Below, piece by piece: positions 18,252 through 26,825 of a stretch of DNA of 64,000 bases. Position numbers and translations under genes: made by a program. A model generated the notes under the pieces. The model was not told the DNA's origin and searched no databases. It saw nothing but the letters and a program-made list of their open reading frames with translations. The stretch covers positions 751,966 through 815,965 of the forward strand of contig NZ_KB235914.1 of assembly GCF_000332175.1 (NCBI RefSeq). The letters are read 5' to 3'. Position 1 is the first letter of the stretch. Every line of letters begins with the position of its first letter. Origin of the DNA: Pseudanabaena sp. PCC 6802 (GTDB lineage Bacteria > Cyanobacteriota > Cyanobacteriia > Pseudanabaenales > Pseudanabaenaceae).

Positions 18252-20045
18252 TTAACGCACTCCAAACTTCGCTCCCGCATCCGTTGGAGGATTAGCGATC
18301 GCAGGCAAAGCGGCAACGATACGATTTCTCCCTTCATTTTTTGCTTGGTAAAGATGCTCGTCTGCGCGTGCAATTAAATCCCTCAGAGACAGATGAGGCT
18401 GGGGAATCAAGCTGCAAACCCCAATGCTGAGGGTAACGTAATCGGTAGCCTTAGAACCGGAATGAGGAATATTGAGATGTAAAACAGATATTCGCATTTG
18501 CTCTGCTACGGCAATAGCATCCCTTACCGGAGTGCTGTGCAAAATCACCGCAAATTCCTCTCCGCCATAGCGAGCGACGATCGCGTTTGCTTCGTCCTCT
18601 ACAACCGCAGACATGGCTTTTGCTACCTTCTGCAAGCAGAGATCGCCCGCCAGGTGACCGTAGATATCGTTGTAAGGTTTGAAGAAGTCCACATCGCACA
18701 GAAGCAGGGATAAAGATTGAGAGTTTTGTAGAGCCGTTTGCCAAATCTTCTCCAGGTGAATCTGAAAGAAGCGACGGTTCATTACCTGCGTCAAGCCATC
18801 CGTACGGGCTAAGCGCTCCAGTTCCTGATTTGCTTCCTCAATTTCTGCTTTTGCCAAATGCAAGTTCTCTTGATAGCGCTCTTGTTGCTCTAACATAGCG
18901 TTAATCTCAGCAGCCAGATCGCTAAGTTCGTCTCGACCCGGTAGAGACACCTCTGTAGAGTGACTGAAGTCTGCTTTCACGTCTCTCACCTGGCGGCTCA
19001 AGTTGGAAATCCTGGCCAGTACCCAGCGATCGAGCAGCAAATTGAGCGCTATCCCAAAGATCGGAACTATCACCCACAGGAATATGAGTAGGATTTTTAC
19101 GCCCTCTTCGCCCTGGGCAACGAAAGGCTTGGGAGAGATAGCTTGTAGAACTGCGATCGGTTCGCCTTTGACATCTCTTAGCAGAATATATCCCACCTGA
19201 AATTTAGTTGCTTCTTTTGGGAATAACTTTTTCTCGGCTTTTACCTGCGATGTGCTTATTTGGGGAGATCGTAACCGATCGCGGCCTGCAGTCGGTTGGA
19301 GATCGTCGCGTCGATTGGGGGCAATGGGCGGCAAATCTCTTGGACGATTTCCCGATCCAATCTCCGGTTGTGGGTCTTGCTTGGGGATATAGTCCTCGAT
19401 CGCTCGCAAGATGCCTAGCTGGGAATCTCTCAATTGGGCGGGCACTTCAGGCGCTTCTACGCTCAGGAGGTGCAATCGCAAGAGGGTAAGCTCCCCCAGT
19501 ATTTTCAGGCGATGAGGTCGCAGCCACTGTCCCACCAGCAACCGCAGCGGTTCGCCATTGCTCTGCTCCAACGGACGCTCTGCCAGTAGGAGCAATCCCT
19601 CCGATGTTTGCAAAAATCCCACCTGTACGTCTCTGGGAAGATCGAGTGGATCTGCGGTCGGAAGACCAATCCATCGTGTCGGTAAGTTGGCAAGTTGGGC
19701 TTGCAGAGACGGTGAAGGCAATTGCGCAGCCCTCAACGAGGGATTCTTCAGATCGCGCGCAACGGGCTTGCCATTGCGATCGAGAACGATCGCCACATCT
19801 ACATTTGCCCTTACCTCTTCTGAAGGATTTCTGGGGTCTCCAGGTGACGGGCGATTGGTATCGGGTAATACGCCCAAGTCATTGGGAAGAGATGCGATCG
19901 CGCGATCGAGTCGACGGTTCATGGTAGTAGTCTCTATCTGGGCGATCTGTCGCAAAACTAGATAAGACAGACCGACTGACAGCCCCATCAGCAGCCCCAT
20001 AGTTGCTATACTGCTAGCCAGCAAAGTCTTTAATCGCAGATTCAT
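18252..20045 (-). CDS. Membrane-anchored diguanylate cyclase (sensor-HAMP-GGDEF)
   Basis: A 597-aa protein from the ATG at 20045 (MNLRLKTLLASSIATMGLL); the longer frame adds 26 polar residues ahead of TM1. TM1 is at about 8-30. An extracytoplasmic sensor (about 30-310, CHASE4-like) contains a proline/arginine-rich stretch. TM2 is ILLIFLWVIVPIFGIALNLL, followed by HAMP and a coiled coil (QERYQENLHLAKAEIEEANQ), then the GGDEF domain with RYGGEEF. GGEEF supports cyclic-di-GMP synthesis. The RxxD inhibitory site normally five residues upstream is replaced by ANAI, so product inhibition through that site is not expected. Confidence 0.88.
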   Translation of the reverse strand: MNLRLKTLLASSIATMGLLMGLSVGLSYLVLRQIAQIETTTMNRRLDRAIASLPNDLGVLPDTNRPSPGDPRNPSEEVRANVDVAIVLDRNGKPVARDLKNPSLRAAQLPSPSLQAQLANLPTRWIGLPTADPLDLPRDVQVGFLQTSEGLLLLAERPLEQSNGEPLRLLVGQWLRPHRLKILGELTLLRLHLLSVEAPEVPAQLRDSQLGILRAIEDYIPKQDPQPEIGSGNRPRDLPPIAPNRRDDLQPTAGRDRLRSPQISTSQVKAEKKLFPKEATKFQVGYILLRDVKGEPIAVLQAISPKPFVAQGEEGVKILLIFLWVIVPIFGIALNLLLDRWVLARISNLSRQVRDVKADFSHSTEVSLPGRDELSDLAAEINAMLEQQERYQENLHLAKAEIEEANQELERLARTDGLTQVMNRRFFQIHLEKIWQTALQNSQSLSLLLCDVDFFKPYNDIYGHLAGDLCLQKVAKAMSAVVEDEANAIVARYGGEEFAVILHSTPVRDAIAVAEQMRISVLHLNIPHSGSKATDYVTLSIGVCSLIPQPHLSLRDLIARADEHLYQAKNEGRNRIVAALPAIANPPTDAGAKFGVR

Positions 20046-20223
20046 AAGATACAGATCTGTAGCTTCATGGAGAAAAGTTATCAACGCCTGCCACCGCGCT
20101 CTGGATTTAACGGACAGCGCCAAAATTCCACGCCCCTGTTGAATGAGGTCGAACGGTTACATGCGATCGCTCGCTCCCTTCAATAAACTTACCATAAGGG
20201 CTGTTGTAGAGATCGGTTATATT

Positions 20224-20280
20224 GCGATCGCCCTAAGCTGTACATATCTCGGCAGTTAGCTAGATGAGTTGTCAATCTAA
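20224..20280 (+). repeat. Direct repeat flanking fic, left copy
   Basis: 57 bp beginning GCGATCGCCCTAAGCTGT and containing GTTAGCTAGATGAGTTG. It agrees with 21684-21740 at 50 of 57 positions in the same orientation. Confidence 0.85.
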
Positions 20281-20329
20281 CGGCAAAGACAGGAAGATTG
20301 TTTATCAACTTCACCTACTCGCTCAATTG

Positions 20330-21529
20330 TTATTGCGCTTCAAATGTGTCATCATCCTGATTCAGGATATCAAGATACTCTTTATAGATATATACCTTGT
20401 TTCTAGATTTACCAGTTGCCTCAGTCACGATACCAAGTTGCTGAAGATCTTCAATTGCACGTTTAACAGTTGGCTTGGTTGTTGCACAAGCCTCTGCGGT
20501 TTCGGGAATTCGGATGGCAATCCTTTTCTTTAAGTAATCGTAGATCGTCAAGTTTGACTGCACTGCAACGGATTGGTAGATCGATCCTCTCCTCGACTGC
20601 TCTACTACTTTTCGATCTCGCTCAAAGAGTGCCATTAGAGCGCGGATTTTCTCCGTAGCTTGATTAGCAATAGTTGTAACACCTTCAAGAAAAAATACAA
20701 GCCACTCTTCCCAATTTCCTTGAGTTCTTACTTCTTGGAGAAGACGGTAATACTTGTCGCGGTGCTTCTTAAAATAAAGGCTCACATATAGCCACGGTCG
20801 TTCCAGAACCCCTTCAGCAACAAGCATAAGCGCTATGAGCATACGACCTACTCGACCGTTACCATCAAGGAAGGGGTGAATTGTCTCAAATTGTGCGTGT
20901 GCAAGTCCAACCTTGAGCAAGACAGGATATTCCACAGAATGGAGAAATTTCTCGAACGCACCAAGTACATCTGGCAACTCATGCGGAGGTGGTGGCACAA
21001 ACATGGCATCACTCGGCTTACTTCCCCCAATCCAATTCTGGGAACATCTGAACTCTCCGGGCGCTTTCAGATCGCCACGAGTACCACGGACAAGCCGCTC
21101 ATGTGACTCACGAATTAGACGCAAGCTGAGCGGCAGTGTTGAGAGGCGATCGATACCATAGCTCAATGCACCAATGTAGTTGGAAACCTCTTGAACATCT
21201 TCCAATACAACTCCCGGTACTGCCTGATTTTCATGAAGAAGTAAATCAGCAATGGATGACTGAGTTCCCTCAATCTGACTTGACAATACGGCTTCTTTTC
21301 GGATGTAACTGTATAGAAGTTCTTCTGGTCCTGGTAGTATTCGCCCAATCCCATCAAGTCGCCCCAGAGCTAACCCAGCAGCTTCAAGCTGTCGTTGAAG
21401 TACTGAGTCCACCTTAATTGCTGGAACAGGAGGGAGGGGCGCAGGAATAAAGGCTTCATAGGAAGTTTCACCGTTGCCCTGCTGCACCCATCGTCCTGCC
21501 CGTTCCGACTTTTTAGTAAAGGATGACAT
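20330..21529 (-). CDS. Fic-domain AMP transferase with C-terminal winged helix
   Basis: A 399-aa protein. The N-terminal Fic_N region carries SSQIEGT, which fits the [S/T]xxxE[G/N] inhibitory helix of class II Fic proteins. The Fic core follows, with catalytic HPFLDGNGRVGR near residue 205. The C-terminal winged helix-turn-helix contains AEACATTKPTVKRAIEDLQQ. Fic enzymes transfer AMP from ATP to Ser, Thr or Tyr of target proteins. The DNA-binding tail and the 30-bp palindrome 14 bp upstream of the start suggest autoregulation. The gene lies between 57-bp direct repeats, which suggests a mobile cassette. The target is unknown. Confidence 0.92.
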   Translation of the reverse strand: MSSFTKKSERAGRWVQQGNGETSYEAFIPAPLPPVPAIKVDSVLQRQLEAAGLALGRLDGIGRILPGPEELLYSYIRKEAVLSSQIEGTQSSIADLLLHENQAVPGVVLEDVQEVSNYIGALSYGIDRLSTLPLSLRLIRESHERLVRGTRGDLKAPGEFRCSQNWIGGSKPSDAMFVPPPPHELPDVLGAFEKFLHSVEYPVLLKVGLAHAQFETIHPFLDGNGRVGRMLIALMLVAEGVLERPWLYVSLYFKKHRDKYYRLLQEVRTQGNWEEWLVFFLEGVTTIANQATEKIRALMALFERDRKVVEQSRRGSIYQSVAVQSNLTIYDYLKKRIAIRIPETAEACATTKPTVKRAIEDLQQLGIVTEATGKSRNKVYIYKEYLDILNQDDDTFEAQ

Positions 21530-21543
21530 ACTTACAAAATTGT

Positions 21544-21573
21544 TAGTAAAGTAAATCGATATTTACTTTACTA
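21544..21573. promoter_or_regulatory. 30-bp perfect palindrome upstream of fic
   Basis: Arms TAGTAAAGTAAAT and ATTTACTTTACTA flank a self-complementary CGAT. Half-site-like AGTAAA/GTAAAT words recur at 21513-21519 (just inside the gene) and 21587-21594. A candidate operator for the Fic protein's own winged helix. Confidence 0.75.
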
Positions 21574-21683
21574 GTGATTTTTAAAAAAGTAAATCCTGTG
21601 CACGAAAAATCCTTGAATCGAGATTTGCGTTTGCAGAAGCGTATCAACCATGGGTTTAGCATAACGGTTGAATTGAGCGGCAA

Positions 21684-21740
21684 GCGATCGCCTTAAGCTG
21701 TCACTATCTCATCAGTTAGCTAGATGAGTTGGCAATCTAA
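21684..21740 (+). repeat. Direct repeat flanking fic, right copy
   Basis: 57 bp beginning GCGATCGCCTTAAGCTGT, partner of 20224-20280. The two copies are 1460 bp apart and enclose the fic gene with its operator. Confidence 0.85.
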
Positions 21741-22025
21741 AGGTTGAATTGAGCAGCAAGCGATCGCCTAACACAACATTTTACTTTGCTCTTGCATAGC
21801 CGGAGCTAAGTGCCGATCTACTTTCGAGACTTAACAGCGCAGCCAAATTATTTGTGCTTGTTTAGTTGCGATCGCAGACAGCCCCCAAGGATAGCTACAA
21901 GCAGCTTGCTAAATCGCTTAGCATTTTTGTACGATTTTCATACTATTTATAATATAATAATTATCAGGCTACTATTTTGTAATTTTGCTAGCATGAAACG
22001 TTTATTTAACACTGAAGGTTGAGCA

Positions 22026-22613
22026 ATGATCGACTGTCTCAATGTGGCTCGCTACTTCATTATGAAGGCTTATGAGGATGGTTTAGAAGCTGAAATGACC
22101 AATATGAAGGTTCAGAAGCTCCTGTATTATGCTCAAAGCTTACATTTGGCGCTATACGATGAGCCATTATTTGAAGAAGAAATTCAGGCATGGCGTTATG
22201 GGCCTGTTTGTCCTCGTGCCTATGGATTCTACAGCGATTTTGAGGCTCAACAACTACCAATTCCTCGCAAAGAATCCTTGTTACAGCTCCCATCTGACAA
22301 GAAAGAACTTTTAGAAGAAGTTTGGGAATACTTCGGGGGCTACCACGCTTATTTGCTGAGTGATATGACTCATGGGGAATTTCCCTGGAAGAAAACTCGT
22401 AAAGGTCTACCACCTGACGCAAGTTCAACTGAGCCAATTCTCCTTGATGATATGAAGGCATTGGGTTGCCAAAAGCTCGATCTAATAGAACGTGAAAACC
22501 CAGCATACAAAACAGCGATGTCTGAAGCTTTAAAGGATTCTTTTGCTGCAAAATCTTTAAATCGCATAGAGAAAGGAGAAGTTCGTGACTGGCTCAACTC
22601 TCTTCTCGATTGA
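22026..22613 (+). CDS. Panacea-domain (SocA/DUF4065) antitoxin
   Basis: A 195-aa protein with the Panacea signature. NVARYFIMKAYEDG is followed by MTNMKVQKLLYYAQSLHLA, then IQAWRYGPVCPRAYGFY, the AWxYGPV element of the family. Panacea proteins are antitoxins that pair with many unrelated toxins. The gene overlaps by 29 bp a RelE-like reading frame (22585-22961), the expected antitoxin-then-toxin arrangement. The start at 22026 lies just after a stop codon. Confidence 0.88.
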   Translation: MIDCLNVARYFIMKAYEDGLEAEMTNMKVQKLLYYAQSLHLALYDEPLFEEEIQAWRYGPVCPRAYGFYSDFEAQQLPIPRKESLLQLPSDKKELLEEVWEYFGGYHAYLLSDMTHGEFPWKKTRKGLPPDASSTEPILLDDMKALGCQKLDLIERENPAYKTAMSEALKDSFAAKSLNRIEKGEVRDWLNSLLD

Positions 22614-22961
22614 AGCATCTGATAATTTCAAGCGCTCTTTCAAAAACTTGCAAAAGTTCACAAGGATAGCTTTGTTGAACTTATTACGAAGACTTTAGAA
22701 GATTTAACTGATAACCAATACCCGAATAACTCCCGTACCGAACCTCTGCCAGGAACAATTCAGCTACCTGAAGGATGGACGTTCCATAAGCTAGAACTCC
22801 GGTTCGCAAAAGGAGCTTCGGGGCAAATTAGACTGATGTATCTCGTAAATGCAACTGCTTGCAAAGTCAGATTGGTTTGGATTTACAGTCACGAGCAGTT
22901 TGCCAAACGTCCTGACGATAGCGATCTAAAAAGCGTTATTAGAGAAATCCTAGATTTTTAA
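22585..22961 (+). pseudogene. RelE/ParE-like toxin, frameshifted in an A-tract
   Basis: A GTG at 22585, with GGAGAA upstream inside the antitoxin gene, opens TGSTLFSIEASDNFKRSFK and then reaches an early stop. Adding one A to the five-A run at 22642-22646 moves into the frame KLAKVHKDSFVELITKTL, YPNNSRTEPLPG, PEGWTFHKLELRFAKG, QIRLMYLVNAT, VRLVWIYSHEQFAKRP and ends at 22961. The total would be about 125 aa. The rKLelr...YxV...iYsHeqf pattern is RelE/ParE-like. It could be an inactivated toxin, a sequencing error, or slippage-regulated expression. Confidence 0.75.
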
Positions 22962-23059
22962 TATTGCGCGCTATTAATGTCCGAAAATGGCGAGACAATT
23001 CGAGATATACCATTTATGCTAGAGCTATTCTGCAATGCCATAACTGAAGACAATAGCCA

Positions 23060-24493
23060 ATGTTGAGCGATGACCAATGCTACCAGGCGATTTTGAGTCG
23101 CGATCGCCGTTTTGATGGGGTCTTCTTTGTGGGAGTCTCCAGTACGGGTATCTACTGCCGCAGCATTTGTACGGCTAAAACCCCGCGTCGAGAAAACTGT
23201 ATTTTCTATCCCAGCGCGGCAGCAGCAGAACAGGCCGGATATCGCCCTTGCTTGCAATGTCGTCCCGAATTAGCGCCCGGTCAAGCCAGGATTGATGCGG
23301 TGGGGCGATTAGCAGCAGCAGCGGCCAGTCAGATTGAGGATGGAGCCTTAACCGAGCGATCGCTTCAGGAACTGGCAATTTCGCTTGGTGTTAGCGATCG
23401 CCACCTGCGGCGCGTAATTCAACAGGAATTTGGCGTATCGCCAATTCAACTCGCCCAAACCCAGCGTTTGTTACTAGCCAAGCGCCTTTTGACTGATAGT
23501 AATTTGTCGATCGCGGATGTGGCGTTTGCCAGTGGATTTTCCAGCGTCCGCAGGTTGAATGCACTATTTCAAAATCGCTATCGTCTCAATCCCACGCAAA
23601 TTCGCAGAGCTGCACATTTACCGCAGGACGCAATTAGATGCGAACTTGCCTATCGCCCGCCTTTTGATTGGGAAGCTTTGTTGAGTTTTCTGAGGGCAAG
23701 AGCGATCGCTGGTGTAGAGGCAATAGATTGCAAGCGATATCAACGCACCGTTGCGATCGATCGGAGTGACGAGCGGTACCAGGGCTGGATTCGGATATCC
23801 CAAATCCCCAAGCAGAATAAGCTCCAGGTCGAACTTTCTGCCTCTCTGATTGTGGCGATCTTGCCGATTCTGACTCGTGTCAAAATTTTATTCGATCTAG
23901 TTGCCGATCCAGCCCTAATCGCCAAACATTTGGGGGATTTGGCAGCGAGTTCCCCAGGTCTGAGAATACCTGGTGCCTTTGATGAATTTGAGGTAATGGT
24001 GCGAGCAATTCTCGGCCAGCAAGTCAGCGTCAAAGCCGCAACCACGCTAATGGGAAGATTGGTCGTAACTTTTGGCAAACCCATTCAAACCCCAATCGCG
24101 GGATTGACACATCTCACCCCATCACCTCAACAAATCGCCCAGCTATCCCCTGAGGATTTGACCGCATTGGGAATTATCCACGCCCGCGCTCGCTCAATTC
24201 TAGCGATCGCCAGCGCCATTAACGACGGACACCTGAGTCTGAACGCGCATCAGGCAATTGAAACGATAATTACTCAGCTTAAGGCATTACCCGGCATTGG
24301 TGATTGGACGGCTCAGTATATTGCCATGCGAGTCTTTGCTTACCCAGATGCATTCCCGCACGGCGATCTGGGCTTGCGACGAGCCTTGGGCATTGAGAAG
24401 CCTGCCGAGGTTCTCCAAATTGCGGAATCCTGGCGACCCTGGCGCGCCTATGCTGCTATGTATCTTTGGAAATCTTTGGAGGAAGTCAAATGA
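23060..24493 (+). CDS. Ada-like/AlkA fusion: metal-binding, AraC HTH and 3-methyladenine glycosylase
   Basis: A 477-aa protein with three parts. Residues 1-75 are an Ada zinc/methyl-phosphotriester domain with four cysteines (IYCRSICTAKTP, then RPCLQCRPE). Residues 85-190 are an AraC-type HTH (DRHLRRVIQQEFGVSPIQL). Residues 195-477 are AlkA N-domain plus HhH-GPD glycosylase with LPGIGDWTAQYIAMR, its hairpin, and the catalytic Asp in HGDLGLR. It should sense alkylated DNA and excise alkylated bases. Its stop overlaps the ogt start (ATGA), so the two make one alkylation-damage operon. Confidence 0.93.
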   Translation: MLSDDQCYQAILSRDRRFDGVFFVGVSSTGIYCRSICTAKTPRRENCIFYPSAAAAEQAGYRPCLQCRPELAPGQARIDAVGRLAAAAASQIEDGALTERSLQELAISLGVSDRHLRRVIQQEFGVSPIQLAQTQRLLLAKRLLTDSNLSIADVAFASGFSSVRRLNALFQNRYRLNPTQIRRAAHLPQDAIRCELAYRPPFDWEALLSFLRARAIAGVEAIDCKRYQRTVAIDRSDERYQGWIRISQIPKQNKLQVELSASLIVAILPILTRVKILFDLVADPALIAKHLGDLAASSPGLRIPGAFDEFEVMVRAILGQQVSVKAATTLMGRLVVTFGKPIQTPIAGLTHLTPSPQQIAQLSPEDLTALGIIHARARSILAIASAINDGHLSLNAHQAIETIITQLKALPGIGDWTAQYIAMRVFAYPDAFPHGDLGLRRALGIEKPAEVLQIAESWRPWRAYAAMYLWKSLEEVK

Positions 24494-25029
24494 TTTACTA
24501 CAAGCGAATCGAGAGTCCTTTAGGTAAGCTGTTGCTAACTAGCGATCGCCGATCGCTGACGGGACTCTACCTCGCCGGACAGAAATACTTTCCCCAGCAA
24601 ACAGAAATATGGCAGGAAGCTTCACAACTGGAGCTATTTATGCAAACTCAAGAGCAGTTGGAGGAATATTTCGCGTGTCAACGTCAATACTTTGGCTTGC
24701 CACTCGATCCGCAAGGGACGGAGTTTCAGCAACGGGTTTGGCAACTCCTCCGCAAGATTCCCTTTGGCGAGACTATTTCCTATGGCACGCTAGCCCAGCG
24801 CGTCGGACAACCCAACGCTGCGCGTGCGGTAGGAGCCGCCAACGGACGCAATCCGATCGCGATTATCATACCCTGTCATCGCGTCATTGCTGGTAATGGG
24901 AAACTGACAGGTTATGCTGGAGGTATCGATCGCAAGCAATGGCTGCTAGATCGCGAGCGACTTTCACTTGACCGTCAGCAACTTTCACTCAATATCGCCT
25001 GCCCGGAGGTTGTTGTAGGCGCTGTTTGA
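24490..25029 (+). CDS. ogt: Methylated-DNA-[protein]-cysteine S-methyltransferase
   Basis: A 179-aa suicide enzyme that takes the methyl group from O6-methylguanine. The active site is IPCHRVI, with downstream GNGKLTGYAGG and the helix-turn-helix FGETISYGTLAQRVGQPNAA. The start at 24490 (MIYYKRIESPLG) overlaps the preceding stop by 4 bp and is preferred over the in-frame 24466. Paired with the Ada-like/AlkA fusion, it restores the transferase activity that the fusion lacks. Confidence 0.95.
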   Translation: MIYYKRIESPLGKLLLTSDRRSLTGLYLAGQKYFPQQTEIWQEASQLELFMQTQEQLEEYFACQRQYFGLPLDPQGTEFQQRVWQLLRKIPFGETISYGTLAQRVGQPNAARAVGAANGRNPIAIIIPCHRVIAGNGKLTGYAGGIDRKQWLLDRERLSLDRQQLSLNIACPEVVVGAV

Positions 25030-25072
25030 GTTTAGTTTAGAAAAGCATATCGATCGCGCATGGCAACAATTC

Positions 25073-25951
25073 ATGAATTCGCAACGGCTTGGAATCCTGT
25101 ACGCAGTTTTAGCCTATGGCATTTGGGGACTTTTCCCAATTTATTGGAAACTCCTGGATGCAGTTCCCGCTACCGAAATTCTGAGCCATCGCGTCATCTG
25201 GTCTGGATTTTTGCTGCTGGGAATTGTCACGCTCCAAAACCGTCGGCAGGACTTGGCTAAGGTTTTCTATGCCAAACAATGGCTACCTCTATTCGGTTCC
25301 GCCAGCATTTTGGCATTCAATTGGGGATTGTATATTTATGGCGTGAATAGCGATCGCGTCGTTGAAACTAGCCTGGGATATTTTATTAATCCTCTCGTTA
25401 ACGTGCTGCTGGGTGTCATCATTTTGCGAGAACGGTTGTTTTGGGGACAGTGGATGGCAGTGATTCTGGCTGGTGTCGGTGTCGGCTATTCAATCTTCAG
25501 CGTCGGGCAAGTCCCCTGGATCGCTTTGGGGTTGGCATTTTCATTTGGATTCTACGGACTATCGCGCAAGTCGATCCCGGTTCCACCATTATTGGGATTG
25601 ACAGTGGAAACCTGTTTGCTAACTCCTGTAGCGCTGATTTATCTGGCGTGGCAGGATAATCAGCAGTTTGGGGGGAATGCATTTATAACCTTATTGCTGA
25701 TAGGTTGCGGAGTTGTCACATCCGTGCCGTTGTTTTGCTTTAGCAGCGCCGTGCAAATTCTGCAATTGTCTACGATGGGTTTCTTCCAATACATTGCACC
25801 AAGCTTGCAACTAATGTTGGGAGTTTGGCTGTACCGCGAACCATTTACCAAAACAAACGCGATCGCCTTTGGTTGCATTTGGACTGCGCTAGCACTTTAT
25901 TCTGGAATTTCCTTATTCAATCGTAAAAACGAATCCAAATCTGCGGAGTAG
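25073..25951 (+). CDS. rarD: EamA-family transporter RarD
   Basis: A 292-aa inner-membrane protein with about ten hydrophobic segments. The N-terminus GILYAVLAYGIWGLFPIYWK and EILSHRVIWS are diagnostic of RarD. QIAPSLQLMLGVWLYREPF-like text near the C-terminus (FFQYIAPSLQLMLGVWLYRE) is the second EamA half. RarD was named for chloramphenicol sensitivity but its natural substrate is unsettled. It is 43 bp downstream of ogt and may be read through. Confidence 0.9.
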   Translation: MNSQRLGILYAVLAYGIWGLFPIYWKLLDAVPATEILSHRVIWSGFLLLGIVTLQNRRQDLAKVFYAKQWLPLFGSASILAFNWGLYIYGVNSDRVVETSLGYFINPLVNVLLGVIILRERLFWGQWMAVILAGVGVGYSIFSVGQVPWIALGLAFSFGFYGLSRKSIPVPPLLGLTVETCLLTPVALIYLAWQDNQQFGGNAFITLLLIGCGVVTSVPLFCFSSAVQILQLSTMGFFQYIAPSLQLMLGVWLYREPFTKTNAIAFGCIWTALALYSGISLFNRKNESKSAE

Positions 25952-25979
25952 GCAAAGGTCGCTACCCCTAGAGATATTT

Positions 25980-26606
25980 TTATACATTACAAATCATGCC
26001 CGCTAATCCATTAATTAACATTTGCGATGAGAATCTCAAAAATGCTTCGAGTTCTTCACCTCGACCCACCTGTAACTTGTTATCCAGTGCCAGTGTGGAT
26101 TGACCGTGCACCAGCGACCACGCAACCCGCGCCATATCAATTGTATCCGCTGCACGGAAGATTCCAGCCGTCTGACCTTCCTGGATCGTGCTTACTAGCA
26201 CCATAAATGCCTGCCGTGAAGCTTCTGCAAGCGCGGTATACTTGCTGAAATTGCAACGATAGTCTCCAAACATTAATCGATAGTGCAAGGGATTTGCTAA
26301 GGCAAAATTGACATAGGCAATTCCGATCGCTTCCAGGCGATGAGATGGGTCAGATGGAGCTGCTTGTCTCGCTGTTTCCATTGTAGTTCGCAACGACTGA
26401 AACCCTTGTTCGGCAACTGCTGCCAATAGGGCTTCTTTATCCTCAAAGTGACGGTAAGGGGCATTGTGAGAAACTCCAACCCGCCGAGCAACCTGGCGGA
26501 GCGATAAATCGTCGATCCCTTCCTCACCGATGAGAGCGATCGCCGCATCAATCAGGCTTTGCCGTAAATCTCCGTGGTGATAGGTGTTTCTTGTTGCTAA
26601 TGCCAT
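25980..26606 (-). CDS. TetR/AcrR-family repressor
   Basis: A 208-aa protein. The N-terminal HTH contains LSLRQVARRVGVSHNAPYRH followed by FEDKEALLAAVAE. The C-terminal ligand domain includes LEAIGIAYVNFALANPLHYR. It is divergent from the retinol-saturase-like gene. Two matching 19-bp palindromes in the shared intergenic region are the likely operators. The ligand may be an apolar substrate or product of the neighbouring enzyme; this is inference. Confidence 0.9.
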   Translation of the reverse strand: MALATRNTYHHGDLRQSLIDAAIALIGEEGIDDLSLRQVARRVGVSHNAPYRHFEDKEALLAAVAEQGFQSLRTTMETARQAAPSDPSHRLEAIGIAYVNFALANPLHYRLMFGDYRCNFSKYTALAEASRQAFMVLVSTIQEGQTAGIFRAADTIDMARVAWSLVHGQSTLALDNKLQVGRGEELEAFLRFSSQMLINGLAGMICNV

Positions 26607-26630
26607 AGATGTCTTTCTCTAGAGGGGATT

Positions 26631-26729
26631 TATAGCTATAGCCAGCAGGCTGAGAGCGCTGTAGAGGGACTATCATTGGGTGGGGACAGTGCCCCACACC
26701 CCGCGTACTAACACATCTGCCTATAGCTA
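26631..26729 (+). repeat. Palindromic repeat family 1, copy 3 (diverged)
   Basis: It starts TATAGCTATAGCCAGCAGGC and ends CATCTGCCTATAGCTA. The interior is more diverged than in other copies. It lies between the TetR start and the operators. Confidence 0.65.
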
Positions 26730-26748
26730 CCCAAAATTTTAGCTCAAT

Positions 26749-26767
26749 ATGTTGACATTGACAACAT
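26749..26767. promoter_or_regulatory. TetR-type operator O1
   Basis: ATGTTGACATTGACAACAT contains 6-bp arms (ATGTTG and CAACAT). It covers the TTGACA -35 element at 26758-26763 of a promoter facing the oxidoreductase gene. Confidence 0.7.
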
Positions 26768-26786
26768 AGCTAGTTTACCATAATGT
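26758..26786 (+). promoter_or_regulatory. Sigma70-type promoter of the retinol-saturase-like gene
   Basis: TTGACA at 26758-26763, a 17-bp spacer, and TAATGT at 26781-26786. The elements overlap operators O1 and O2. Confidence 0.55.
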
Positions 26787-26801
26787 TGTCGTTGACAACA
26801 T
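26783..26801. promoter_or_regulatory. TetR-type operator O2
   Basis: ATGTTGTCGTTGACAACAT, with 8-bp arms plus one more pair in the flanks, matches O1 at 17 of 19 positions. The centre-to-centre distance is 34 bp. It overlaps the -10 element and lies about 25 bp upstream of the ATG at 26826. Confidence 0.75.
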
Positions 26802-26825
26802 TAGCATTTCTTTGTAGGAGGAGCT

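Larger units (their letters stand above)
21530..22025. other. Intergenic region between fic and the Panacea gene
   Basis: This 496-bp gap contains the 30-bp palindrome (21544-21573) and the right copy of the flanking direct repeat (21684-21740). It also has a second pair of 28-bp direct repeats (GGTTGAATTGAGCxGCAAGC type) at 21666-21693 and 21743-21770. The last 100 bp are AT-rich and probably hold the promoter of the toxin-antitoxin genes. Confidence 0.65.
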
